Of a stretch of 64,000 bases of DNA, positions 11,864-24,293 are shown in pieces. The notes beneath the pieces were generated by a model. It did no database searches. It saw only the letters and a program-made list of their open reading frames with translations, and had not been told where the DNA came from. Location: NCBI RefSeq assembly GCF_921293095.1, contig NC_060248.1, positions 137,714,972 to 137,778,971 of the forward strand, in the 5' to 3' direction. Origin of the DNA: Ischnura elegans. Its lineage: Eukaryota > Arthropoda > Insecta > Odonata > Coenagrionidae. Position numbers and translations under genes: made by a program. The stretch's first letter is position 1; each line of letters opens with the position of its first letter.

Positions 11864-12480
11864 TTAGAAACATATTGAGCATAAACAGAAGGTAGAGAGA
11901 CAAAAAATGAGAGTTTGGGTTTTATTTCTGTTTATTTTCCTTACTGGTCAATACAATACAATGGAAAAAAGAAAACTGTGATTACATGAAAGGAATAGCA
12001 AATTATGTAGTACAAAAAATAAATGAAATCTTGAAGTAACAGTAGACATTATTAAATAAAAAAAACCCATGGCAATGTGGCATCAAGCACACATGATTCA
12101 CCAGGTGAATTGCAAATAGTAATTGCATATCATCCACAATAAATTGGCTGCAAAAAATATCTTTAAAGACCCGATATTATGTATACAAAACAGAAAATGA
12201 ATTGATTATTCCTTGATTAACTCAAGAATGGCACAGAGGCAACAAATCAAGTGTTATACAAAAACACTAGGATCATACGGAAGATTTGAAGAATAAATGG
12301 AAGGAATAAATAAACAGGTCATGGTTACAAAATTAGAGACTCTAGGTTGTATGTACCAATATAAAACATTTTAACAAATGATTTGAAAGATTCAAAATTA
12401 ATCCAAGCAGGAATCTTGGCAACAAAATAATATATGTAAAACAACAGGTATTTACAAGTGGCATGGTACTATAGGTGAGG
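11864..12480. other. AT-rich stretch, nothing recognised
   Basis: Probably 3' untranslated and intergenic sequence after the exon. It holds several A-rich runs and aataaa-like words and no conserved ORF. Confidence 0.3.
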
Positions 12481-12620
12481 GTCAATGTTGGCTACCCCAC
12501 AAAATCCCAAATGGGGAACATGCACAATTTTTTTAAAGTACTGGAATAAGAAGGCCTCTACCTCAAATGTACTCGTCGAAAATTTCGCGTATGAATAATG
12601 CTTTTTAGCTGAGTTATGAG

Positions 12621-15451
12621 TAGGGACATGCAAAAGGTGGGGTTATTTTATAGCCAAAAGTGGTGTTATTTTTCTGCAAAAGCGATGTTATTTTGCCCTG
12701 AAATCGGTGTTATTTTAAAGCCAAAATAATTTATGTTGATTGAGAGCCATCCTTCCAGTGCCCACCATTCGGGCAATGCCCACCCATTGCCCTAAATTTA
12801 GGATATTATTGATTGGGAATAATTAAAGCAATAATGTACATGGAGTATTGACTGAATTAACCTATTTTACATATTTATCCTTCGCGTATACATATATCTA
12901 GCTTACTTAGAGAGAAATTACTTTTAAATGTCTGTAATTTCAAATGAAATATTGCTATTGTGATCAAGTTGTCATCTTTTACATTTGTTCTCTTATCTGT
13001 TAACACAGCGTTATAGCAGGAAAGAAATCTTTCTCAGTCCATGTTTGCAGAAGTGATCCAAATTGCTTAAAGGCACTTAGATGCAAAGGATGTCTCAGAC
13101 ATTTGAGCTCCTGGATTGCTTTAATTACATCCACTGAACCCCGGGAATTTTGCTTTTGTAGTAATTTCTGTAATCCTCCCAACCCCAACATCAACTTCTC
13201 TGTCTCCATTGATTCCAGGCCATGAATTTTTTGTTTTTAAGTCAGGGTTCATGTCTGTAGACGGAACTTCTTGGGGATCAAAAACTGAGATCTTTTCAAA
13301 TACCTATTTTTCTGCTTAGGTCTTCTACCATAAGAGAACTAAGTTTGGTTGACGCTTTTTCAGCCATCTGCATAGGTATTGACTTTACAGCAGCTGCTTT
13401 AGAGGCTTTCATGTTTTGCAGATTTAATAAGTGGTTTTATCTAAAAAAGTACTCTTATGAATTTTCTTGAGGCTCATTTTTAACTTCTTTAACTCTTTCA
13501 AAATGGTGGAGTTCTCTCCTTAACATGAATGCGGGACTGCGCTCCATGAGACTCCTTGGTCCCCTCTGTATGGAGCATTTATGTTGGACATCTGTTAAGA
13601 AAGGTCTTGCAGATAATCAAACACTCTCAACACCAACCTTTTCTGATCCTTCCTAGTGGGCATTTTGCATTATCTTGGACTCAGAGGGTAGTTGGTCTCC
13701 CTCCTTTCGTGGTTTACCACCCTACCAGCATCATTGGTTCGCTGTCAACTCATGCTTTGTTTATGTGAATTAGCTATATGGATGATTGTTGCTTGCACGT
13801 AAATTGCAGACTTCCAATTGAATTCCTCGATTTATTCTGAGAATTTTAAAATTTTGAATGAAGCTCTACCGTCAGCATTAACGAATTTAATGCCTTAACA
13901 ATTTCCATGTTGATTTTATAGTGAAATCGAGATATAAGTTAATATTTTTGGTAGAATTTCATTTAAAAATTGTAAACTCCGCCAAAAGACAAAGAATTCA
14001 ATTCTTCGTTTATATTTTTTTTAAGAAAGAACCATATATTTATTTTGCAAACTAACTGAATGAACAATTGTATTATTGCGGTCCCTTGCCAAAAAGAGGG
14101 GTAATAAGAGACGAGGGTCTAGGTTCATGCTTCCGGATTTCGGCAGTTACAGATTTTGCCAGTCCATGGTGTTGGCCTGTGTTGGGTCCCGAAACTAAGA
14201 CTTTGCGAACCCACGAATGTCATAAAAGGAGGAGAGCAAGGAAATGTATTTTCGGCATTAGGCCTGCGTAGGAAAATCTCAGACGAAAATTTTCGCCTTT
14301 CGTCTCCCGGGTCAAGAAACGTCCTGCCACATATTTTCGTCATTAGCAGCGTAAGGGTTATCTCTTTATAGAATGTGAGTATTTGGATAGTTTGAACCCT
14401 CCAGTAATTTTATTAAGTCAACCATCAGATTCCCATGGCATTTTGGCTACTTTGTGGACATCGTGAATGCGGTTTAGACATCCTCCGGACAAACAAGTCG
14501 CCTTATTTCCTCGAGTGTGTTTCTTTGTGGAAATCATGAATTTTCTCCAATTCATGGGCGATTTTCACCAACTCAGACGCAAATTTCATAATTTTTTTCC
14601 CTCTGCTCTACATGAAATTGTTTTTCGAGGCGTATATTTAAGCCGTAATTTTTTCACGGCATTGGCCGCTCACCGACGGGGCTAATTTCCGCGGCCGCCG
14701 GCCGCCGTTCCCGCCACAGCGCCGTGAAATCCAGAGAGTCGTCTTGTCGGAAAGTGGCCTGAATTTTACGGCGCTGTGCCGGGAACGGCGGCCGGCGATA
14801 AGTCGTTTTGGCTTAAAGCTGCCACAATGTAGCTCCGTGAGTATTTCACGGAATAGACGGCGCACAGCCACTTTTTGCCGCTTTCAGGCTTTTGCTTTGC
14901 TCCGGCCGTCGTCAACGGCACGGCACTGTGCTTTCAAATAACCATTGGCCTCAATGCATGTCTTCAAGCGAGTCGAATCGCGCAGTTGACGGCACGGCGT
15001 TGTTGACGGTCAGCAAGGCAAGGATCAATCCGGCCCGGCGGTGCGCCGTTTATGGCGTGAAATACACATCGTGCTATCTTGAGGCTGCTTTCAAACGCAA
15101 CGACTTTTCGCCGGCCGCCGTTCACGGCACGGTTCCGTGAAATTCAGGCCACTTTCAAACGAGACATCTCACGGCGCTGAGCCGTGAACGGCGGCCCATG
15201 GAAATTCGTCGCGTCGAAAAGCGGCCAATGCAGGGAAAATATTACGGCTTAAATGTATGCCTCGAAAAACAATTTCGTGGGAGGAGCATGAACAGAAGAA
15301 AAAAATTGTGAAAATCGCGTCTGAGTTAGTGAAAATCGCCCATGAATTGGAGAAAATCGCAATTAATACGAAATTCGCGTATTTCGCGGGAAAATCCCGG
15401 AATTCGCGTTAAAATTCGCGTTATCGCATTTGCGACTTTTGCATGTCCCTA
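12621..15451. mobile_element. Non-autonomous hAT-type element with 8-bp target duplication
   Basis: The ends are TAGGGACATGCAAAAG and its reverse complement, 16 bp and exact. The 8 bp gttatgag stand on both sides (12613-12620 and 15452-15459), as expected for hAT. The left part has short words on ggttatttt (ggggttattttat, gtgttatttt), and the right part has short words on aattcgcg. A minus-strand ORF at 13000-13209 (METEKLMLGLGGLQ...) has no recognised domain. The centre is a GC-rich inverted repeat described separately. No transposase is visible, so it needs one from elsewhere. Confidence 0.75.
14537..15358. repeat. Large inverted repeat with GC-rich core inside the hAT element
   Basis: Arms of about 135 bp (14537-14670 and 15220-15358) are inverted copies. 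The roughly 550 bp between them are strikingly GC-rich against an AT-rich background and are built from variants of GCCGTGAACGGCGGC and CGGCACGGCG in both orientations. It may be a second foldback element inserted in the hAT element, or a high-copy subterminal word array. The ORFs crossing it are by-products of base composition. Confidence 0.65.
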
Positions 15452-16198
15452 GTTATGAGTCTTTAAAAATTGATCTTCATCGGCTGATTGAAAACACGAC
15501 ATCATCGGAGCGTGACGTCACGGAACGGCATCCACTGATGACAGACTGAGGAAGTGGATAGAAAATCGATCTACGACGGCTCAAATGCAAATTTGGCGAT
15601 AATAATTGCAATTTTTACTTTAAATATCTTGCATTCAAGCCTCTAGCACTCTACTCTCTTAGCGAAGTGAATGGTGTTCCGTGCGATGACGTCAGAAGGC
15701 GTTTCAGGTCACGTGACTTCAAGCGTATTCGAGCATTTTTAATTAGCGTTTATTGACGTTTGTGGAGTACCAGGAGAGTTTTGGGTTATATATTTGGACT
15801 CGTGAGAAAATTTTCTATTCAATGAGACTTACTAGGATGATGAACAAATTCCATGCATGTTCCCCATTGGCTAGCCCACAAAACTATATGGGCTGCGTTG
15901 GTTACATTGATCACCACATAATTACAATAATCTGAACATATATTTTACTCCATGAAACTCAATTTTGGCTACCCTTTAATAATTCTAATGGTAAATCTGA
16001 GAATTTACTAATATTTTAAGCCTCAGCAATAGTTTTCACCCTAACATATTATAAATATGAATAATAATTGTTGGTCTATATTTTTTACAAAGAGGAAAAT
16101 ATGTAACAATTTCATCCATCCTTTCCAACCTTAGCCAGAAAAACTTTGATGCTCATTAATGATATATGTTAGGCATCTCAGAATAAAGAGGACTACAT

Positions 16199-16393
16199 AG
16201 CCGGCCTCAGTGGCGCCGGGGTAAAGTCCCCGACTGCTAACGTAGAAGTCGCGGGTACGAATCCCACCTGGGTGATTTGACCACCATCCTGGGCATGGAT
16301 TTATGTGATTGTCAAATAAGCTAATTGTAAGAGAGGACTATCTAGTCCTAAATTCACTTGTGAAATAAAGACAACATTATTATTATTATATTT
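16199..16393 (+). mobile_element. tRNA-derived SINE with (ATT)n tail
   Basis: The 5' part resembles a tRNA: a box-A-like block tggcgccggggt near 16211, and a good box B, gggtacgaatccc, at 16253-16265. These are followed by an unrelated body and the 3' tail attattattatta. This is the plan of a Pol III-transcribed SINE. The family name is not known to me. The tRNA-like half does not fold into a clean cloverleaf by eye, so it is not a functional tRNA gene. Confidence 0.75.
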
Positions 16394-16796
16394 ATCTTAT
16401 TGTTAGTGAGTTCTTATTGCTTTCAATGGTTGCATTCCTCTACAAGCAACCAAATCAAGAATGCAACAGTACATATCTTGGGTAACCCCAGATACTTCTT
16501 CTATATCAAGGGAATTTAAGTTCATAGGGTCAAGATGTAGAGACACCAATGATATAAGATAAAACAACAGTGCTCCAATAGTAAAAGTAAATAGTACTAA
16601 TACAAATATGTATAGTAAATGGTAAGTTCCGATAGTAAAAAGTACTTCTGCAAATTAATAATTTATGCTAAAAGAAATTTTAATGCAAAACAAATATCTT
16701 CTTCTAAAAATAAATCCAAATCAGCATGGGAAATTATCAACAACTACCCCGGTTAATCACAGTAAAAAATTTCTAAATAACCCTGTCCTTCTTGAA

Positions 16797-17274
16797 CCCA
16801 GTGAGAAATGGGTGGTGGAATCCACGTGGAACCCACATGGAAAATTAACGTGGATACCACGTGTTTTTGGTCGTGGAATCAACGTGGAACCCGCGTGGAA
16901 ATTTGGTGGAAAAATTAAAACAGCAGTTGGTGCTGTCCTAAAACCATTAAAACCTCAACCACTCTATATCTAAACCTTCTATATATGTGTCTACGATTTT
17001 TCATGTGCTCTCATGGTTGCCTTTCCACAAATTGTATAAAAATAGAATGTGCGATACATTTTCACATAACTAGCGTGGTTTCAGGATGATAAATGACGCA
17101 ATGTCACCAGAGAGTTAAGTTCCACAAATTAGAAATTCTGTTTAACATTTTATGATAATCACCACAAATCCACTTGAAATCAACGTGGATTCCACGTGGG
17201 TCCAACCACTCAATATCCACCACCACCAAATATCCACCACTCAACGTGGATTCCACCACCCATTTCTCACTGGG
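16797..17274. mobile_element. 478-bp CCCAG-type MITE rich in CCACGTGG words
   Basis: The first 31 bases, starting CCCAGTGAGAAATGGGTGG, are matched exactly in reverse complement at the right end. Each side is flanked by aa. Inside, variants of tggaatccacgtgga, aacgtggaacccgcgtgg and ccacgtgggtcc recur near both ends. It shows the CCCAG start and short A/T duplication of the larger elements in this window, but no coding sequence. Confidence 0.8.
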
Positions 17275-17509
17275 AAAAGGACCTTTGAAAGGTGTCTGAA
17301 CCCAATGATATAGCCAACCATTTCAATCACCATTTTCTTAGCTTCCTTGAAATGACATTTCATCCAAATCTTGCTCCCCAACTACCTAGAGGACAATACC
17401 CAGTCATCTCAGTTTCTAATAACATTTACCTTTGTCCGATATGTGATAAGGGAAGTTAAATTAAGTAGAGTCCCAATTTGGCTTTATAAAAGGACTTTCT
17501 GCTGAGCTT

Positions 17510-17960
17510 GCTGTATACATATTTATTGACTCTGTTCTTGATGGAATAGATAATAATGCAAATATAATTAGCATATATTATATCCTAGAAAAGTTTTTGA
17601 CTCTGTTGACCATGTAAACTCCAGTGCTATGGACTAAGAAGTGTTGCAACAGAATTAATTAATGATAATGAGAATGCAATATGTAACTACATATTGCCTG
17701 TGGAGAAATGAAAAAATTGTCATCCTCGTACCTGGAGGTTATCAGAGGGGTTCCCCAAGGGCTCCATCCTGGGGCCACAGCTATTTCTGTTTTACATTAA
17801 TGACCTACCAAACTCCTTAAATGATGAGGATTTTATGTATTCAGACGATACCAATCATCTGTTAAAGCAGACTGGAAATGTAGTTTTTCCACCTCAAGAG
17901 GGTATCACGAATATGTAGAGTTGATGTATTAAAAATAAGGTTTTAATGCATAAAAGTAAA
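17510..17960 (+). pseudogene. LINE reverse-transcriptase fragment (Jockey/CR1-like)
   Basis: Reading + strand pieces gives KVFDSVDHVN (equivalent of motif A, 'KAFDTVDH') and, about 45 codons on in another frame, SYLEVIRGVPQGSILGPQLF then LFYINDLPNSL and YSDDTNHLL. GVPQGSILGP is the hallmark motif B of LINE reverse transcriptases and YSDD occupies the catalytic position. Frame changes and stops separate the blocks. It is a short, decayed piece of the RT domain with no endonuclease or 3' tail recognised. Confidence 0.75.
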
Positions 17961-18147
17961 TCATCCTATATGCTGTTTCATCCGCCATAAATTAATAAAT
18001 GTATCCGCCTGGAGTGAAGTTCTCAATGCAACTATGGAATAGATAGTCATTGTAACAGAAAATGGCATAATAAAGATAACTACTAATATTTCTGTAGAAG
18101 GTTATTACAAATGTAATTTATGAGGTGCTGTATGGACCGATGTATTA

Positions 18148-18515
18148 TCCCCAACAACACACATTTGGATATACATATGTATATATATTGTATTTTCATG
18201 GGTCACATACATATATATTTTTGTTATGTATTACATCTGTAGTACATATGTATTATTGAATGTATTTCCTTTGTATTCATACATATGTAAAAGTGGCACA
18301 TGTTACACGATAAATACATTTGTATTTTTTGTGTATTTTTGAAATTTGGATACTTATGTAAATGTGGTCAAAAATACACAAAAATACAAATGTATTTATC
18401 GTGTAACACGTACCACTTTTACATATGTATGACTACAGAGGAAATACATACCTATTTAATGTGGTCAAAAATACACAAAATATACATTATGTATATTTCC
18501 TGTAATACTTGGGAG
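18148..18515. mobile_element. TA-rich element with tacatatgta words (CCCAG-like, uncertain ends)
   Basis: The left edge ccccaacaacacacatttgg resembles the end at 57733 read inwards (cccagataacacggcatttg). Both are followed by many copies of tacatatgta/tgtattac words. A possible right edge is gtaatacttggg near 18514. A long hairpin (18285-18432) fills the middle. The target duplication is not clear, so the boundaries are tentative. Confidence 0.4.
18285..18432. repeat. Long hairpin, arms about 65 bp
   Basis: Arms running from catacatatgtaaaagtgg to its complement near 18432 pair with only a few mismatches around a short loop. The ORF across it arises from this AT-rich inverted repeat. Confidence 0.75.
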
Positions 18516-19175
18516 GTAGATTTTCGTGGCGTCTTGCGAAATGTTCATAAACATTTTTTCCAGAAATAATATGTTCACAGCAAACGCCAGATTTCCCTAT
18601 TTTAATGATCATTCATCCATTCGAATTTATACCCAGAAAGCTTAAAAATAAATCATATACTAGTCGATGTGAGCAAGGGTAGTAAAGATGGCGGCTATTT
18701 ACGTTAATTTGTAAATGCACGCGAAATACAGACGTATTACATATGTAAAATTCAGTTTCTATCCGCGAAATATACACATGGAAAAATGGTCCACAATACA
18801 TGAAAAATACAAAACATAGTACTTGCACAGATCAAAAGTAAAAGCGAAGTTTGATTTTTTAAACAATATTTTAATGTAACTGTTTAGACAAAAAATTAAA
18901 TTCTCAATTCCGCGGCTCACTGTCGCTAGGGAAGTGAGTGGGAGTGATACAGTTATAATCTCGTTGACAGTAAACCTCGGCATTTCGTTCGAGACTACGA
19001 GAACGTGCTGTTGGAGGAACTCCGGCATCTACGCTAATAAACAAAAGGAAATCCGTTATTAACTATCTACTGATGTATAGTTAATTTTATATTTGTTTGT
19101 ATTATTATACTTATTGGAAGAATTGACATAGTGTTTTAATCCTCAATAACCGGTGCGTGTGGATGGTGTGCTCAA
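18516..19175. other. Stretch without recognised gene
   Basis: Short minus-strand ORFs only (18613-19028), without known motifs. It lies directly left of the P-like element. Confidence 0.3.
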
Positions 19176-19201
19176 CCACGACCACCGAGAGACAAGGCCT
19201 G

Positions 19202-21816
19202 CACCCTTATTCCAGAACTCGGGTGGACGCGAGCTACTTAAAGCGCGAAGGGTTTACAGCTAACGGCAGTCACTTTGCCATCGTATTCTGGTGACCGGGC
19301 GGTTAAGTGAAAGTCCATGAATCCGTCTCTCTAATGGCCTAGCCATAGACGTCACTGATGTTGGTGGCGTAGATCGTTGCGACCAATAGGAATCTAAGAA
19401 GAAAACAAGTGAAGAGTAAAATACGCAAGATCCAGAAAAATAAGCGCTAAAAAGGCGCTAATGTAACTGTTGTTATAGTTATCATACTTTTATTTTGAAA
19501 ACTATTACTTGTGCATACTAACTTTATCTTAAATTAAAATATCGATTTAAATATTCTGAAATGTGAGACGTGCATGTGTCCATCTTTAATATATGTTATT
19601 ATTATGACTAATGATAACTAGACCATGAAATATATTTACCTAAGGAGTAATAACTTATATTTATTTATTTATTTTATCACCAAAAATGGCACAAAGGCCT
19701 TTACATTGGCTGTTCCTAAATAAATAATATATAAAAGATAGCAAACAATAGCACAGTAAATGAAAAGTAACAGTAAACAAAATTTTTAAACGTGAGAAGG
19801 GGCACATGTGATGGAAGGTAAAATTTTCAATTACTTTTACAGATACGGAAGAAATAGGTGACAAATTATTTAGTTTATCTGGCATGTATTGGCGACTTCT
19901 TTGTTTACGTATGGCTCCGATAGTTATAGTAGTTAGTTATTTTGATTTTGACGTCTTGCTTGTCTTAGATTTTTCACTGGATATGGGTAGCGAAAGGATG
20001 AAACAGAAGAAAAGGTGATGGGTAAATGGAAGGATTAGATGAAAAGGCGCCGAATGCATGAAGCGCGAGAATCGTCCAAGATTGAGATCCAAATGATCGT
20101 TAAAAAGAAATAAAAAAGCATTTGATATACAAAGAAATAAGTTTCAAATACTATTTACGCTGTATTTACTCGAGTTCCTGTTTTTGAACCGAGACCGACA
20201 GCAAAAACGAGTTGAAATTTTAGGTTCTGCTTTGGCATGCAGCGAACTTTTTGGGCATCGCAGTAATAAATATTGAATTTACCCTGCCAAAAGCCTCATA
20301 TTTCTTGTGTATTCCTGTAGCGTGCGCCGATTCACAGGGGAAGGATGGAGAGAAATCACGACACACTCGCTTTCAGGTCTATGACTCAACTGCCTTTATT
20401 ATATCCTGTTTATTATGTCACAAGGCTTATGGGCACGAGAAATTTTGAAAATGTGCTTTTATTATGGAACACTACTACCCTACAAAATTTGAAAGATATC
20501 GGCGAAAGACACTTCGTGAATGTTCCTTGTTAGGGGCTCCTTCCGACGAGAGGTCGGCCATCCGTTACATTCCTTATCTTTCCGCGTGGTTTAATCATAA
20601 TCAGTATTTGTTCTCGTAATAAGCCACTTTCCGTATAATTTGATCCTATAATATACAAAATAATAGGTATATTTATAGGGTTGTTTACAAAATGAAATAA
20701 GAGATTCATCCAAAATTTGGTGGTCATCCGAGAAAAACTGGCGACTCGATTATAACCCTACGGTAATCCTTATTTAAAAGTGTACTTACGTTGAGAATAT
20801 CCCATTGACAATATAGATAATGTATTTAACTCCATTCTGTGGATCATCGACCACTTATTCCTCTTATTTTTGTTCTTTGGAACACAAGCAATTCTCCAGC
20901 GAGTAAACAGAGGTACTAGACGACGGGGCACTTTATACGGTTTTGTAGGATTCACGATATACACGATTTAAAAGGTTTTCACACGTTTTTCTATTGAATA
21001 TCATGCCGTAATACACTTACTGCATTCAGCAAATGATGTAGGTGTATAACGTAGATCACAATCTGCAATCAACTTATATCAATGTAATATTTCCAAATCT
21101 CCCAAAACAATCTCCTTTATTTATTTCAACAATGCCTTGGCAACCCAGTATATTCACAATCCGAAGTTTGACGTTAAAACAGCAATTATATTCGCCAAAT
21201 TTGCGTTTGAGCCCCTACATTGACAGTTTTTCTATCCACTTCCTCAGTCTGTCATCAGTGGATACCGTGGCGTGATATAACGCGCCCACGCTCCGTCACG
21301 TGTTTTCAAGCAGTCGATGAAGAATATTTGTTATTGACTCAAAATTCAGCTAAAAACATAATTCATCCGCGAAAATTTTGGCGAGCACATTTGAGGTAGG
21401 AATCTTCTTATTCTAGTACTTTTAAAAAGCGTGCATGCTCCCCATTGGTTTATAGGCCTTAAGAGGTAACATGCAAGTCACAGTATATATACAGAGTAAA
21501 TTCTAAAGTTCCACGTACCTGTAATCAGTTTTTTGGTGATAATTAGCTCCAATAACGCGTACGATTTTGCACTTGAAGCGAGGAAGATATGCGCTATATG
21601 ATAACTAGCCCCTTAAAGTTCCCTGCTTTAAGAATATTTGCTAATGCCAGTCCCAGAATGCAATTTTTAGCTTAAAGCGCCAATAACGGTATCGGTAATG
21701 GCTTTCCTCACGTTAGTGAGTTTTGGAATATGCCTGTAAAGTGAGTGCCTTTAAGCGCAGTTAACGTGTCCATTAGTAGAAAGTACGAATCGTTAGAGGG
21801 TTCCAGAATATGCGTG
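19202..21816. mobile_element. 2.6-kb TIR element, copy 1 of a head-to-tail dimer
   Basis: It starts CACCCTTATTCCAGAACTC and ends, reverse-complemented, CACGCATATTCTGGAACCCTC, imperfect inverted ends. CTG stands before it (19199-19201), between the two copies (21817-21819) and after the second. Words on cttaaagcgc recur near both ends. Copies 1 and 2 differ by scattered substitutions and one indel of about 145 bp. No transposase was recognised. The short duplicate ORFs (20345-20533 and 22815-23003) show no known domain. The 3-bp duplication and CAC start recall CACTA-type elements, but that is a guess. Confidence 0.7.
19660..19808 (-). mobile_element. LINE/SINE 3'-tail-like insertion present only in copy 1
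   Basis: Copy 2 lacks about 145 bp that copy 1 has here. Read on the minus strand the extra piece ends ...ttttggtgataaaataaataaataaa, the kind of simple A-rich tail that closes non-LTR elements. It could be an insertion after the duplication or a deletion from copy 2. The tail favours insertion. Confidence 0.5.
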
Positions 21817-21819
21817 CTG

Positions 21820-24293
21820 CACCCTTATTCCAGAACTCGGGTGGACGCGAGCAACTTAAAGCGCGAAGGGTTTACAGCTAACGGCAGTCACTTTGCCATC
21901 GTATTCTGGTGACCGGGCGGTTAAGTGAAAGTCCGTGAATCCGTCTCTCTAATGGCCTAGCCATAGACGTCACTGATGTTGGTGGCGTAGATCGTTGCGA
22001 CCAATAGGAATCTAAGAAGAAAACAAGTGAAGAGTAAAATACGCAAGATCCAGAAAAAATAAGCGCTAAAAAGGCGCTAATGTAACTGTTGTTATAGTTA
22101 TCATACTTTTACTTTGAAAACTATTACTTGTGCGTACTAACTTTATCTTAAATTAAAATATCGATTTAAATATTCTGAAATGTGAGACATGCATGTGTCC
22201 ATCTTAAATATATGTTATTATTATGACTAATGATAACTAGACCATGAAATATATTTACCTAAGGAGAAATAACTTATATTATGTGATGGGAGGTAAAATT
22301 TTCAATTAATTTTACAGATAGGTTCCTACGGAAGAAATAGGTGACAAATTATTTAGTTTATCTGGCATGTATTGGCGACTTCTTTGTTTACGTACGGCTC
22401 CGATAGTTATTTTGATTTTGACGTCTTGCTTGTCTTGGATTTTTCACTGGATATGGGTAGCGAAAGGATGGAACAGATGAAAAGGGGATGGGTAAATGGA
22501 AGGATTAGATGGAAAGGCGCCGAATGTATGAAGCGCGAGAATCGTCCAAGATTGAGATCCAAATGATCGTTAAAAAGAAATAAAAAAGCATTTGATATAC
22601 AAAGAAATCAGTTTCAAATACTATTTACGCTGTATTTACTCGAGTTCCTGTTTTTGAATCAAGACCGACAGCAAAAACGAGTCGAAATTTTAGGTTCTGC
22701 TTTGACATGCAGCGAACGCTTTGGGCATCGCAGTAATAAATATTGAATTTACCTTGCCAAAAGCCTCATATTTCTCGTGCATTCCTGTAGCGTGCGCCGA
22801 TTCACAGGGTAAGGATGGAGAGAAATCACGACCCACTCGCTTTCAGGTCTAAAACTCAACTGCCTTTATTATATTCTGTTTATTTTGTCACAAGGATTAT
22901 GGGCACGAGAAATTTAGAAAATGTGCTTTTATTATGGAACACTACTACCCTACCAAATTTGAATGACATCGGCGAAAGTCACTTCGTGAATGATCCTTGT
23001 TAGGGGCTCCTTGCGACGAGAGGTCGACCACCCGTTACATTCCTTATTTTTCCTCGTGGTTTAATCATAATCAGTATTTGTTCTCGTAATCAGCCACTTT
23101 CCGTATAATTTGATCCTATAATAGACAGAATAACATGGAATAATTATAGGGTTGTTTACAAAATGAAATAAGTGATTCATCCAAAATTTGGTGGTCATCC
23201 GAGAAAAACTGGCGACTCGATAAATCCTACGGTAATCCTTATTTAAAAGTGTACTTACGTTTAGAATATCCCATTGACAATATAGATAATGTATTTAACT
23301 CCATTCTGTGTATCATCGACCACTTATTCCTCTTATTTTTGTTCTTTGGAACACAAGCAATTCTCCAGCGAGTAAACAGAGGTACTCGACGACGGGACAC
23401 TTTATATGGTTTTGTAGGATTCACGATATAGGTTTATACACGATTTATAAGGTTTTCACACGTTTTCCTATTGAATATCATGCTGTAACACACTAATTGC
23501 ATTCAGCAAATGATGTAGGTGTGTAACGTAGATCACAATCTGCAATCAACTTATATCAATGTAATCTTTCCAAATTTCCCAAAACAATCTCCTTTATTTA
23601 TTTCAACAATGCCTTGGCAACCCAATATATTCACAATCCGAAGTTCGACGTTAAAACAGTAATTATAATCGCCAAATTTGCGTTGGAGCCCCTACATTGA
23701 CAGTTTTTCTATCCACTACCTCAGTCTGTCATCAGTGGATACCGTGCCGTGATATAACGTGCCCACGTTCCGTCACGTGTTTTCAAGCAGTCGATGAAGA
23801 TTATTTTTTATAGACTCAAAACTCAGCTAAAAACATAATTCATCCGCGAAAATTTCGGCGAGCACATTTGAGGTAGGAATCTTCTTATTCTAGTACTTTT
23901 AAAAAGCATGCATGTTCCCCATCGGTTTATAGACCTTAAGAGATAACATGCAAGTCACAGTATATATACAGAGTAAATTCTTAAGTTCCACGTACCTATA
24001 ATCAGTTTTTTGGTGATAATTAGCTCCAATAACGCTTACGGTCTTGCACTTGAAGCGAGGAAGATATGCACTTTACGATAACTAGCCCCTTAAAGTTCCC
24101 TGCTTTAAGACTATTTGCTAATGCCACTCCCAGAATGCAATTTTTAGCTTAAAGCGCCAATAACGGTATCGGTAATGACTTTCCTCACGTTAGTGAGTTT
24201 TGGAATATGCCTGTAAAGTGAGTGCCTTTAAGCGCAGTTAACGTGTCCATTAGTAGAAAGTACGAATCGTTAGAGGGTTCCAGAATATGCGTG
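21820..24293. mobile_element. 2.5-kb TIR element, copy 2 of the head-to-tail dimer
   Basis: Same orientation and same ends as the copy at 19202-21816. A single CTG separates them and another CTG (24294-24296) follows. Without both copies and one CTG, the P-like left end becomes continuous and matches the uninterrupted right end. High similarity of the copies indicates a recent dimer formation. Confidence 0.75.

Larger units (their letters stand above)
12500..15880 (-). mobile_element. Old TIR element related to the 2.5-kb dimer elements, split by a hAT insertion
   Basis: The outer flanks of the hAT insertion (12500-12620 and 15452-15880) form one sequence when the insertion is left out. Reverse-complemented it aligns with 21190-21450 of the 2.5-kb element, including the block around cactgatgacagactgagga. 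Both edges carry aatggggaacatgca in inverted orientation (near 12512 and 15865). The wide divergence from the 19-24 kb copies shows a much older insertion. Exact ends are uncertain. Confidence 0.5.

Noticed and set aside
14638-15140. Arg/Ala-rich ORFs on both strands
   Set aside because: They reflect GC-rich palindromic words with few stops; no domain.
16199-16275. Possible functional tRNA gene
   Set aside because: Box B is good, but the arms do not pair well and a SINE body and ATT tail follow.
16665-16973. 102-codon plus-strand ORF
   Set aside because: It crosses the left border of the 478-bp MITE, so it cannot be an old conserved gene.
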